The notes under the pieces are model-generated. The model worked only from the letters and a program-made list of their open reading frames with translations, was not told where the DNA came from and made no database searches. This document shows positions 45,907-55,127 of a stretch of DNA of 64,000 nucleotides, in pieces. The stretch is taken from assembly GCF_039543825.1 (NCBI RefSeq), contig NZ_BAABKM010000002.1:2202133-2266132 (forward strand). Direction: 5' to 3'. Origin of the DNA: Nocardioides conyzicola (GTDB lineage: Bacteria > Actinomycetota > Actinomycetes > Propionibacteriales > Nocardioidaceae). Every line of letters starts with the position of its first letter. Within the stretch, counting starts at the first letter, position 1. The position numbers and the translations under genes are program-made.

Positions 45907-46938
45907 ATGCCCATCGTCACCCCCGAGAAGTACGCCGAGATGCTGGACACCGCCAAGGGGAGCGCCTTCGCGTTCCCGGCGATCAACGTGTCCTCCTCGC
46001 AGACCCTGAACGCCGCGCTGAAGGGCTTCGCCGACGCCGGCTCCGACGGCATCATCCAGGTCTCGACCGGAGGCGCCGAGTACCTCTCCGGGCCGAGCAT
46101 CAAGAACATGGTCACCGGCTCGGTCGCCTTCGCGGCGTACGCCGCCGAGGTCGCGAAGAACTACCCGGTCAACATCGCGCTGCACACCGACCACTGCCCC
46201 AAGGACAAGCTCGACGGCTTCGTCCGGCCGCTGCTCGCCCTGTCGCAGGAGCGGGTCGACCGGGGCGAGGCGCCGCTCTTCCAGTCGCACATGTGGGACG
46301 GCTCCGCCGTACCGCTCGAGGAGAACCTCGTCATCGCCGAGGAGCTCCTCGACCGCGCCATCAAGGCGAAGGTGATCCTGGAGATCGAGGTCGGCGTCGT
46401 CGGCGGCGAGGAGGACGGCGTCGAGGCCGAGATCAACGACAAGCTCTACTCGACCCCCGCGGACGCGATCGCGACCGCGAAGGCGCTGGGGTACGGCGAC
46501 CGTGGCTACTACATGACCGCGCTGACCTTCGGCAACGTGCACGGCGTCTACAAGCCGGGCGGCGTCAAGCTCCGTCCCTCGGTGCTCAAGGAGGCGCAGG
46601 AGGCCGTCGTCGCCGAGTTCGGCCTCGAGCCCGGATCGAAGCCCTTCCACCTGGTCTTCCACGGCGGCTCGGGCTCGTCGCCCGAGGAGATCGCCGAGGC
46701 AGTCGACTACGGGGTGGTCAAGATGAACGTCGACACCGACACCCAGTACGCCTTCACCCGGCCGGTCGCCGCCCACATGTTCCAGAACTACGACGGCGTG
46801 CTGAAGGTCGACGGCGAGGTCGGCAACAAGAAGCTCTACGACCCCCGCGCCTGGGGCAAGGCCGCCGAGGGTGGCATGGCCGCCCGCGTCGTCGAGGCGT
46901 GCGAGAACCTGCGGTCCGCGGGCGCCTCGATCGGCTGA
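45907..46938 (+). CDS. fba: Fructose-bisphosphate aldolase class II
   Basis: 343 aa. Zinc-dependent aldolase of glycolysis/gluconeogenesis. Signature ALHTDHCPKDKLDGFVRP supplies the Zn His and catalytic Asp; LEIEVGVVGGEEDGV and FGNVHGVYKPGGVKL carry further ligands, and LVFHGGSGSSPEEI binds phosphate. Length and motifs fit the long (yeast/E. coli FbaA-like) subclass used by actinobacteria. ATG preceded by GGAG with a GCGCAGACAG spacer. Followed by a convergent MFS gene. Confidence 0.96.
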   Translation: MPIVTPEKYAEMLDTAKGSAFAFPAINVSSSQTLNAALKGFADAGSDGIIQVSTGGAEYLSGPSIKNMVTGSVAFAAYAAEVAKNYPVNIALHTDHCPKDKLDGFVRPLLALSQERVDRGEAPLFQSHMWDGSAVPLEENLVIAEELLDRAIKAKVILEIEVGVVGGEEDGVEAEINDKLYSTPADAIATAKALGYGDRGYYMTALTFGNVHGVYKPGGVKLRPSVLKEAQEAVVAEFGLEPGSKPFHLVFHGGSGSSPEEIAEAVDYGVVKMNVDTDTQYAFTRPVAAHMFQNYDGVLKVDGEVGNKKLYDPRAWGKAAEGGMAARVVEACENLRSAGASIG

Positions 46939-46948
46939 GGAGGACGCG

Positions 46949-48457
46949 TCAGTCGGTGACGGGTGCTGCCGGCGCGGGGGCCCCAGCCGCGGCGTACCCG
47001 GCGTGGCGCGGCTTCTCGAAGAACAGCACCGCGACGAAGCCGATCAGGAACGCGAACGTCGGCAGCAGCACCGCGCTCGCCATCGCGTCGCTGAACGACT
47101 GGGCGACCTCCGGCGGCAGCTTGCCGCCGGAGGAGCCCTCGCCCTTGAACGCCGGCAGCCCCTCGGCCGCGAGGCGGGCGTCGATCAGCACGGCGATCGC
47201 CGCGGAGCCGAGCACCGCGCCGACCTGGCGGGTCGCGTTGTAGACGCCCGACCCGGCGCCGGCGAGCTGCACCGGCAGGTTGCGGGTGGCGGTCGCGCTG
47301 TTGGGCGCCCAGACGAACGCGTTGCCGACGCCGAAGACCACCATCGGCGGCACCGTCCACCAGATCGAGGTGTCGGGCGTCATCACGAAGGTCAGCCACA
47401 ACAGGCCCAGGAAGAGGCAGGCGAAGCCGAAGGCGGTGATGATCCGCGGGTGGATCCGGTCGGTCAGCCCGCCGACCGTCCGGGCGAGCAGGATCGTCAT
47501 CAGCGCCATCGGCACCAGCAGCAGCGCCGAGCGGGTCGGGCTGAGCCCGCGGACGACCTGCGCCCAGATCATGATCGGGATCGCCAGCGACGTGATCGAC
47601 AGGCCCATCACCGTGATCGCCACGTTGGCCAGCGAGAAGTTGCGGTCGCGGAAGAGGCCGAGCGGGACCAGCGGCTCCTGCTTGTTGATCGCCTGCCAGC
47701 CGACGAAGAGCGCCAGCACGACGATGCCGGCGATGATCATCGCCCAGATCGCCGCGTCCCAGTGGTACTGGTGACCCTCCTGGATGCCGAACACGAGCAG
47801 GAACATGCCGATGCCGCTGAGCGCCACGCCCAGCCAGTCGAACCGGTGCGTGTGGGTCGGCAGCGTGGGCACCAGCCGCCAGGCGAGCACGAAGCCGACC
47901 ACGCCGACCGGCACGTTGATGAAGAAGATCCACTCCCAGCCCAGCCCGTCGACGAGCACGCCGCCGAGGATCGGGCCGACCAGGGTCGCGACGCCGGCGG
48001 TGGCGCCCCACAGGGCCATCGCGGCGCCACGCCGCTCGGCCGGGAAGATCCGGGTGATGATCGCCATCGTCTGCGGCGTGATCATCGAGGCGCCGAGACC
48101 CTGGAGCACCCGGGCCGCGATCAGCGTCTCGATGCTGCCGGTCAGGCCGCACCACAGGGAGGCGAGCGTGAAGACGGTGAGGCCGACCAGGTAGAGGTTC
48201 TTGGGGCCGAACCGGTCACCGAGACGCCCGGTGATCAGCACCGGTACGGCGTACGCGAGCAGGTAGGCGCTGGTCACCCAGACGACGTCGTTGACGTCGG
48301 CCTGGAGGTCGTCGATGATCGCCGGCGTCGCGACGGACACGATCGTGGTGTCCACCAGGATCATGAAGAAGCCGATGCACAGCGCGAAGAGCGCCGGCCA
48401 CGGCTCCTTGCCTCCGGTCGGGTCGACGGTCTGCGGAGTGGACGAGGACTGAGTCAC
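46949..48457 (-). CDS. MFS drug/H+ antiporter, DHA2 (EmrB/QacA) family
   Basis: 502 aa with 14 predicted helices. Helix 1 FALCIGFFMILVDTTIVSVATPAI includes the DHA2 LDxTIVNVA-type motif (LVDTTIVSVATP). Loop 2-3 is TGRLGDRFGPKNLYL and motif C is GPILGGVLVDGLGWEWIFFINVP. GTG at 48457 begins MTQSSSTP. A long loop near the C terminus (AFKGEGSSGGKLPPEVA) sits outside. Probable proton-driven efflux of toxic compounds; substrate unknown. Divergent from DUF3151, 36 bases apart. Confidence 0.9.
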   Translation of the reverse strand: MTQSSSTPQTVDPTGGKEPWPALFALCIGFFMILVDTTIVSVATPAIIDDLQADVNDVVWVTSAYLLAYAVPVLITGRLGDRFGPKNLYLVGLTVFTLASLWCGLTGSIETLIAARVLQGLGASMITPQTMAIITRIFPAERRGAAMALWGATAGVATLVGPILGGVLVDGLGWEWIFFINVPVGVVGFVLAWRLVPTLPTHTHRFDWLGVALSGIGMFLLVFGIQEGHQYHWDAAIWAMIIAGIVVLALFVGWQAINKQEPLVPLGLFRDRNFSLANVAITVMGLSITSLAIPIMIWAQVVRGLSPTRSALLLVPMALMTILLARTVGGLTDRIHPRIITAFGFACLFLGLLWLTFVMTPDTSIWWTVPPMVVFGVGNAFVWAPNSATATRNLPVQLAGAGSGVYNATRQVGAVLGSAAIAVLIDARLAAEGLPAFKGEGSSGGKLPPEVAQSFSDAMASAVLLPTFAFLIGFVAVLFFEKPRHAGYAAAGAPAPAAPVTD

Positions 48458-48493
48458 GGAGCAAGTCAACACCCGACCATGGACAATCACTCC

Positions 48494-48931
48494 ATGAGTT
48501 CTTTCACTGGCAACGACCTGATGGCCGGCCCCCCGCCCACCCTGCTCCCCGAGGACCCCGCATCGGCCGACCTGGTGCCGGGCGCGGACGCGATGGACGT
48601 CGTCCGCCAGCACCCCGAGTCGCCGGTCGCCTGGGCGACGCTGGCGACCCTGGCCGCCGAGGCCGAGGACGACGCGGTGACGATCTACGCCTACGCCCGC
48701 GTCGGCTACCACCGCAGCCTCGACATGCTCCGCCGCAACGGCTGGAAGGGCCACGGCCCGGTCCCGTGGGAGCACGAGCCCAACCGCGGCTTCCTGACCT
48801 GCCTGGCGCTCCTCGCGCTCGCGGCCCGCGCGATCGGTGAGGACGCGGAGTGGGAGCGGTGCTCGGAGTTCCTGCGCGACTCGAGCCCGACGGCGTACGA
48901 CGAGCTGCTGGGCGACGCCGACGAGGAGTGA
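48494..48931 (+). CDS. DUF3151 family protein
   Basis: 145 aa, conserved actinobacterial protein. Characteristic LLPEDP...MDVVRQHPESPVAWATLATLA, ITIYAYARVGYHRSLDMLRRNGWKGHGPVPWEHEPNRGFLTCLALLALAARAIGE and EFLRDSSP-x-AYDELLG. Helical, tetratricopeptide-like in appearance, cytosolic. Family members are commonly close to fba, as here. Function not established. ATG at 48494 begins the conserved part; an in-frame ATG at 48479 adds five residues. Three bases from the convergent lysK end. Confidence 0.85.
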   Translation: MSSFTGNDLMAGPPPTLLPEDPASADLVPGADAMDVVRQHPESPVAWATLATLAAEAEDDAVTIYAYARVGYHRSLDMLRRNGWKGHGPVPWEHEPNRGFLTCLALLALAARAIGEDAEWERCSEFLRDSSPTAYDELLGDADEE

Positions 48932-48934
48932 CTC

Positions 48935-50671
48935 CTAGGCGGGCGGCGTCAGCAGCAGGCGGACCTTCTCGGCGCCCAGCGCGAGGAAGAGCGTGGGCAG
49001 CCGGGGGCCGCGCTCGGCGTCGACGAGCAGCTGGTAGAGCAGCCGGAAGAAGGCCTTCTGGTCCTGCTTGACCTCGTCCGTCGGGGCGTCGTCGAGGCCG
49101 AGACCGCGCGCGAGCTTGGGCACGCCGTAGATCAGCGACGTGATCGGCTCCAGCTCGAGCTGGTCCGGTAGCCGGTCGAGCAGCTGGCGCAGCCAGAGCT
49201 CCTCGTCCTCGTTCAGCGCCGCGAGGCGTGCCGCGTCCGGCGTCTCCCGGACCGTCGTGCGGTCCTCCTCCGGCACGAAGTCGGACATCCACGTCATCGC
49301 CCGCGACAGCCGCGGCTCGAGGTCGGCGACCGAGGCGTGCTCGTAGCCCAGGTCGCCGACGATGCGGCTGATCAGCTCCGCGCTGCCGGCGGTCACGTCG
49401 GCCACCGACGACAGCAGCTTGAAGGGCACGACCACGGCGGGCGTCGGCAGCGTCCCGGCGGACGTGGTCGACGAGGCGCGCTCGAAGGCGAGCACCTGGG
49501 CGTCCCGCTTCGCGGGGTTGGCGGCCTTCTTGCCCAGCGCGTCCCACTCGTCGTACAGCCGCACGACCTCCTGGCCGAAGTCGACGTTGAACGCCTGCTT
49601 GGGCGCGCGGCGCACGTAGAGCCAGCGCAGGATCGGCGCCTCGAGGATCTTCAGGGCCTCGGCCGCGGTCGGGACGCCGCCGCGCGAGGACGACATCTTC
49701 ACCTGGCCGCCGGCGCCCACGAAGGAGTAGCCGACGAACGACGGCGCGCGGCCGCCGTAGATCTTCACGAGCTCCTTGCCGACCGTGTACGACGAGCCGG
49801 GGCTCGCGTGGTCGACGCCGCCGGGCTCGAAGTCGACGCCCTCGAACTCCCAGCGCATCGGCCAGTCGACCTTCCAGACGAGCTTGCCCTCGCTGTCCGT
49901 GGTCAGGTTGGTCACGCCTTCGTACGCGCACGCGGTGCAGGTGTAGGCGAGGTCGGTGGTGTCCTCGTCGTACGACGTGATGATGGTCGTGTCGCGGCCG
50001 CAGTCGCGGCAGTAGGGCTTATAGGGGAAGCGCGCGAGGTCGTCGGTGGCGCCGAGGCCGGTCAGCCCGGACTCGTCGTCGTTGGCGACGGAGTCGGCCA
50101 GGGCGGCGGCCTCCTCCTCGCTCTCGGGTGCTGCGGTGGCTGCCCCCTCCAGCTGCTTGGTCCGGTAGCGCGACATGACCTGCTCGATCTCGTCGCGACG
50201 GCGGACGGCGGTGAGGACCTGCTCGCGGTAGGCGCCGGCGCGGTACATCTCGGTCTGGGAGACCTCGACCATCTCGACGCCGAGCTCACGCAGCGACGCG
50301 ACCAGGGGCTCCTTGTAGTGCTCGGCCCACGACGTGTGGCACCCCCACGGGTCCGGTACGCCGGACAGCGGCCGGCCGATGTGCTCGGCCCAGGACGGGT
50401 CGACACCGGCCGGGACCTTGCGGAAGCGGTCGTAGTCGTCCCAGCTGTGCAGGTGGCGGGCCGCGATCCCGCGCCGCTTGATCTCCTCGGCCACGAAGTG
50501 GACCGTCAGGAACTCGCGCAGATTGCCCAGGTGCACCGGCCCCGAGGGGCTGGCGCCGGAGGCGCAGGTGATCACGTGGTCGCCCAGCTCACCGCCGTAC
50601 CGCTGCTCGGCGTGGCGGATGGCGTCGTCGGCCGCGCGGGTGACCCAGTCGTGCGGCGGGGAGTCGGGCAT
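48935..50671 (-). CDS. lysK: Lysyl-tRNA synthetase, class I (LysK)
   Basis: 578 aa class I (archaeal-type) LysRS, unrelated to class II LysS. HIGH region ASGASPSGPVHLGNLREFL; KMSKS region GGQVKMSSSRGGV (KMSSS variant). A zinc-ribbon insert CRDCGRD...CTACAYEG (about 232-260). C-terminal helical anticodon domain. ATG at 50671 lies seven bases after TAGCGT (50684-50679), so a leaderless mRNA; an in-frame upstream start at 50716 lies beyond that box. Whether the genome also has class II LysS cannot be told from this window. Confidence 0.93.
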   Translation of the reverse strand: MPDSPPHDWVTRAADDAIRHAEQRYGGELGDHVITCASGASPSGPVHLGNLREFLTVHFVAEEIKRRGIAARHLHSWDDYDRFRKVPAGVDPSWAEHIGRPLSGVPDPWGCHTSWAEHYKEPLVASLRELGVEMVEVSQTEMYRAGAYREQVLTAVRRRDEIEQVMSRYRTKQLEGAATAAPESEEEAAALADSVANDDESGLTGLGATDDLARFPYKPYCRDCGRDTTIITSYDEDTTDLAYTCTACAYEGVTNLTTDSEGKLVWKVDWPMRWEFEGVDFEPGGVDHASPGSSYTVGKELVKIYGGRAPSFVGYSFVGAGGQVKMSSSRGGVPTAAEALKILEAPILRWLYVRRAPKQAFNVDFGQEVVRLYDEWDALGKKAANPAKRDAQVLAFERASSTTSAGTLPTPAVVVPFKLLSSVADVTAGSAELISRIVGDLGYEHASVADLEPRLSRAMTWMSDFVPEEDRTTVRETPDAARLAALNEDEELWLRQLLDRLPDQLELEPITSLIYGVPKLARGLGLDDAPTDEVKQDQKAFFRLLYQLLVDAERGPRLPTLFLALGAEKVRLLLTPPA

Positions 50672-50678
50672 GTCGCCA

Positions 50679-50684
50679 ACGCTA
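50679..50684 (-). promoter_or_regulatory. -10 box for leaderless lysK
   Basis: TAGCGT on the minus strand, seven bases before ATG; no Shine-Dalgarno sequence. The large hairpin 50713-50755 begins 28 bases further upstream and includes the expected -35 flank. Confidence 0.5.
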
Positions 50685-50712
50685 CCGGGGGCGGCGGCGG
50701 GCGCCGGAAACG

Positions 50713-50755
50713 GCACGTGCCGGGACCACCGCCCAGTGGTGGTCCCGGCACGTGC
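50713..50755. repeat. 18-bp perfect inverted repeat in the lysK / HTH-regulator intergenic region
   Basis: Arms GCACGTGCCGGGACCACC (50713-50730) and exact complement (50738-50755), loop of seven. The outer eight bases GCACGTGC are themselves palindromic. It lies between two genes transcribed away from it, so it cannot terminate either. Candidate large operator, or remnant of a mobile element end. Confidence 0.65.
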
Positions 50756-50830
50756 GCGACGACTGCCCTCCGGTCACGACCTCATCCCCCGATGTGGGTC
50801 GTGCGCGGCCGGGCGCGCGTGGCGGGATCA

Positions 50831-50883
50831 TGGCACTGACCGGTCCGTGCCACAGCGAGCGAAGTGGCCGCTGGCACTAAGAT
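50831..50883 (+). promoter_or_regulatory. TGGCAC/GTGCCA repeats and leaderless promoter of the HTH regulator
   Basis: TGGCAC (50831-50836), GTGCCA (50847-50852) and TGGCAC (50872-50877) alternate in orientation upstream of a TAAGAT -10 (50878-50883), which lies six bases before the ATG. The half-site is related to the CGGCAC/GTGCCG in the nearby 18-bp inverted repeat. Probably autoregulatory sites. Confidence 0.45.
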
Positions 50884-50889
50884 GCCATC

Positions 50890-51882
50890 ATGCCGCGCAC
50901 CCCGGCCCGCACCGGCGTCCTCACGGCGCTCGGCTTCACGCCCGAGCTCGAGGTCACCTACGAGCGCCTGCGCCCGCAGTCCGGCCGCGAGCTGACCCGG
51001 GTCGCGGCCGCCATGCTGCGCTCGCCCGACGAGCTCCTCGACGACATCGCGCCGCTGCTCGACATCGGTGCGGTCCACGTCGACGGCGCCGTGCTCCAGG
51101 TCGCCACGCCGGTCGAGGTGCTGCGGGGCGTGGTCGGCGTGCAGGCGGCGTACGCCCGGCGGGCTCAGGTCGGACTGGACGGCGTCGGCCGCGCGATCGA
51201 GATCCTGGCCACCGAGCAGCGGTTGTCGGTGACCGGTGAGCCCGGCGACAGCCGAGCGGTCGAGGGCGAGGTGTGGATCGGCGGCGACGTCTTCGACATG
51301 GTCCGGACGACGCTCCTCGGCAGCACCGGTGACCTGGTCTGGCTGCGTCCCGACCAGTGGCGCGGGCCGCGCGAGGAGCGGATGGTCGACCTGGTCGCGG
51401 AGGTCGTCGCGCAGGGTCGCCGGTCCCGGGCGATCTACCCGGTGCGGGCGCTGCACGACGCGCCCGAGGTGCTCGCCGCGCGGCTGGCGGTGGGCGAGGA
51501 GGTCCGTCTGCTGCCGGAGATGCCGACCCGGCTGCTGGTGGTGGGCGACTCCCACGCGATCGTGCCCGAGCCGCTCGGCCTCGCCGACCTGCCCCTCGCG
51601 GTGGTCCGCCAGCGGGGAGTGGTGGAGGCGATGACGTGGTGGTTCGAGGAGCTCTGGGGCCGGGCGGCGGTGCCGGCGCTCGCCGAGACCGGGCCCCGGA
51701 TGGACCTGCGGCAGTTCCTCCTCGAGCAGCTCGCGGCCGGCGCGCACGACGAGCAGATCGCGCGCAAGCTCGGCATCAGCCTGCGCACCGTACGGCGACG
51801 CGTCTCGGCGCTGATGACCGAGCTGGGCGCCGACTCGCGCTTCCAGGCCGGGGTCGAGGCCGCCCGGCGGGGCTGGCTGTGA
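50890..51882 (+). CDS. LuxR-type HTH regulator with TrmB-like N-terminal domain
   Basis: 330 aa. N-terminal winged-helix-like segment (LTALGFTPELEVTYERLRPQSGRELTRVAAAML), a middle domain with LLGSTGDLVWLRPDQWRGPREERMVDLVAEVV, and a C-terminal LuxR/GerE motif (about 275-325): LRQFLLEQLAAGAHDEQIARKLGISLRTVRRRVSALMTELGADSRF. This layout is frequent in actinobacterial orphan regulators often linked to secreted peptidases or peptide products; no such partner is adjacent. ATG follows a -10 by six bases (leaderless). Likely autoregulated through the TGGCAC repeats. Confidence 0.85.
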   Translation: MPRTPARTGVLTALGFTPELEVTYERLRPQSGRELTRVAAAMLRSPDELLDDIAPLLDIGAVHVDGAVLQVATPVEVLRGVVGVQAAYARRAQVGLDGVGRAIEILATEQRLSVTGEPGDSRAVEGEVWIGGDVFDMVRTTLLGSTGDLVWLRPDQWRGPREERMVDLVAEVVAQGRRSRAIYPVRALHDAPEVLAARLAVGEEVRLLPEMPTRLLVVGDSHAIVPEPLGLADLPLAVVRQRGVVEAMTWWFEELWGRAAVPALAETGPRMDLRQFLLEQLAAGAHDEQIARKLGISLRTVRRRVSALMTELGADSRFQAGVEAARRGWL

Positions 51883-51892
51883 GCGGTCGGCC

Positions 51893-52804
51893 TCAGGGCA
51901 GCAGGAGGTGGTACGCCTCGGGCTCGAGGCGCCAGGTGCGCTGCCGCTCGGGGCCGTAGATCTCGCCGTCGGCGCTGCACCAGAACGGCCCGCCCGACAC
52001 CGACACCCGGGTGCCGCGGAGGTAGGTCACGTCGTCGCGCTTGTGGTGCGACGCGAGGCCGATGTGCGCGGCGTACGCCAACCGGGCGATCGGACCGGTC
52101 GACCGCGACACCATCACGTCGAAGCGGCCGTCCTCGGGGTCGGCGTCGGGCGTCAGCTCGGCGCCACCGCCGACCGACGAGCCGTTGCCGACCGCGGCCA
52201 TCAGGATCGGCTCGTCGAGGTCGACCACCACCTCGCCGTCGACCTCGATGCGGACCCGGATGATCGGCGGCTTCCACGCGGTCATCGCGGCACCGATCGG
52301 GTAGCCGAGCTTGCCGAGGTTGGCCTTGCCGACGCCGACCGAGTGGAGGCGCTCCTTCCACCGGGCGCCGCGGCGGCTCGCGTTGGCGCCGGCGCCGACG
52401 TGCACGCTGTTGACCACGATCTCGCCGACCTCGTCGACGATCAGGTCCATCGGCCGCGGCGTCCCGTCCAGGATGACGTGCGCCGCCTCCGCCGGGTCCA
52501 GCGGGATCTCGGTCCCGCGGGCGAAGTCGTTGCCGGTGCCGAGCGGGATCAGCCCGAGCACGGCGTCCTTGAGCTCGCGGCGGCGGTAGAGGGCCGCGAC
52601 GATCGCGTGCAGGCTACCGTCGCCGCCGGCGACCACGATGCGACGCGACCCGGCCCGGTGCAGGACGCCGTCGAGCTCGCCGGGGTTGGCGGTCGCCGTG
52701 ACCTCCACGGAGACGTGCTCACGCAGGACGGCGAGCGCCTCCTCGAGCCGCTCCTCGTCCGAGGTGCCGGCCTCGGAGTTGGTGATGACGAGGAGTGGAT
52801 CCAC
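51893..52804 (-). CDS. Diacylglycerol/lipid kinase family protein
   Basis: 303 aa, DagK/YegS-type fold. Nucleotide-binding motif RRIVVAGGDGSLHAIVAAL (about 54-72), LGLIPLGTGNDFARGTEIPLD and the beta-rich C-terminal lobe (AAVGNGSSVGGGAELTPDADPEDGRFDVMV). Phosphorylates diacylglycerol or a related lipid at the membrane inner face. GTG at 52804 is chosen because TACTGT (52817-52812 on this strand) ends seven bases upstream; the longer frame would begin upstream of the promoter. Divergent from purA. Confidence 0.9.
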   Translation of the reverse strand: MDPLLVITNSEAGTSDEERLEEALAVLREHVSVEVTATANPGELDGVLHRAGSRRIVVAGGDGSLHAIVAALYRRRELKDAVLGLIPLGTGNDFARGTEIPLDPAEAAHVILDGTPRPMDLIVDEVGEIVVNSVHVGAGANASRRGARWKERLHSVGVGKANLGKLGYPIGAAMTAWKPPIIRVRIEVDGEVVVDLDEPILMAAVGNGSSVGGGAELTPDADPEDGRFDVMVSRSTGPIARLAYAAHIGLASHHKRDDVTYLRGTRVSVSGGPFWCSADGEIYGPERQRTWRLEPEAYHLLLP

Positions 52805-52811
52805 GTGCCGG

Positions 52812-52817
52812 ACAGTA
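52812..52817 (-). promoter_or_regulatory. -10 box for leaderless lipid-kinase gene
   Basis: TACTGT on the minus strand, seven bases before the GTG at 52804, no Shine-Dalgarno sequence. Confidence 0.5.
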
Positions 52818-52818
52818 A

Positions 52819-54216
<1,398 letters not shown>

Positions 54217-54218
54217 CC

Positions 54219-55106
54219 GTGATCGACCCCATCGTCGCGATCGACCGGCTCCGGGCAGCGTTCCGGGGGCCGGCGAAGCACCGGACCCTGCATGCGAAGG
54301 GCCGCTTCTACGGGGGCACCTTCACGGCCACGACGCGGGCGGCAGCGCTGTGCCGCGCCGGCCACCTGAGCGGCGCGCCCACCCCGGTCGTCGTGCGGTG
54401 GTCGAGCGCGGGAGGCAACGCCGACGTACCCGACACCCAGCCCGACATCCGGGGCATGGCCGTGAAGTTCCGGCTCGCGGACGGGACCTCGACCGACCTG
54501 CTCAGCCAGACGTCGCCGCGGTTCCCGACGGACGTGCCGGAGGAGTTCGTCGCGCTGACCCAGGCGTCGCTCGACCCGCGGTCGATGCCGCTCTTCCTCG
54601 CCCAGCACCCACGGATGCTGCCGGCCATCGTGGCCGGGATCCGGGCGCGAGGGGTCGCGGCGCACGTGAGCTTCGCGGAGCCGGCGTACTACCCGATCCA
54701 CGCCTACGGCTGGCTCGACGCGGAAGGCACGCGGACCTGGGTCCGCTACGTCTTCCGGCCCGTGGCGACCGGGGCGGACCGGCTGGCGAGGACGTTCACC
54801 GGCCCCGACCGGCTGAGCGAGGAGATGGCGGCCCGGCTCGCGCGCGGCCCGGTCACGTTCGAGGTGTGGGTGCAGCTGGCCGGCCCCGGTCACGACCCGC
54901 ACTCGGCCGTGTCGGTGTGGAAGGGCGCCCGCAAGCTGCTCGCCGGCCACCTCGTCGTGACCGAGGAGCTCCCCGACCCCGAGGCGGGCGGCAGCCCGAC
55001 GGTCTTCGACCCGACCCGGGTCGTCGACGGGATCGAGCTGTCGGACGACCCGATCCTCCGGTTCCGGCCGTCCGCCTACGCGGAGTCGATCAGCCGCCGG
55101 GTCTGA
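54219..55106 (+). CDS. Catalase-family heme protein (short, SrpA-like)
   Basis: 295 aa, about 60% the length of a true catalase. N-terminal heme-distal His in RTLHAKGRFYGGTF, VVVRWSSAGGNADVPDTQPDIRGMAVKF with the conserved Ser/Asn region, and the proximal Tyr in LRFRPSAYAESISRRV at the very C terminus. Belongs to the compact catalase-related peroxidases that lack the C-terminal wrapping and flavodoxin domains. No signal peptide. GTG start two bases after purA stop, so cotranscribed. Likely peroxide-dependent oxidation rather than rapid catalase activity. Confidence 0.85.
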   Translation: MIDPIVAIDRLRAAFRGPAKHRTLHAKGRFYGGTFTATTRAAALCRAGHLSGAPTPVVVRWSSAGGNADVPDTQPDIRGMAVKFRLADGTSTDLLSQTSPRFPTDVPEEFVALTQASLDPRSMPLFLAQHPRMLPAIVAGIRARGVAAHVSFAEPAYYPIHAYGWLDAEGTRTWVRYVFRPVATGADRLARTFTGPDRLSEEMAARLARGPVTFEVWVQLAGPGHDPHSAVSVWKGARKLLAGHLVVTEELPDPEAGGSPTVFDPTRVVDGIELSDDPILRFRPSAYAESISRRV

Positions 55107-55113
55107 CACCGCC

Positions 55114-55119
55114 TAGGGT
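55114..55119 (+). promoter_or_regulatory. -10 box for near-leaderless purD
   Basis: TAGGGT eight bases before the purD GTG and seven bases after the catalase-like gene stop; gives purD its own promoter besides read-through from purA. Confidence 0.45.
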
Positions 55120-55127
55120 TGAGGCCC

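Noticed and set aside
50713..50755. Reading the 18-bp hairpin as a transcription terminator
   Set aside because: Flanking genes are transcribed away from it and no T-run follows on either strand.
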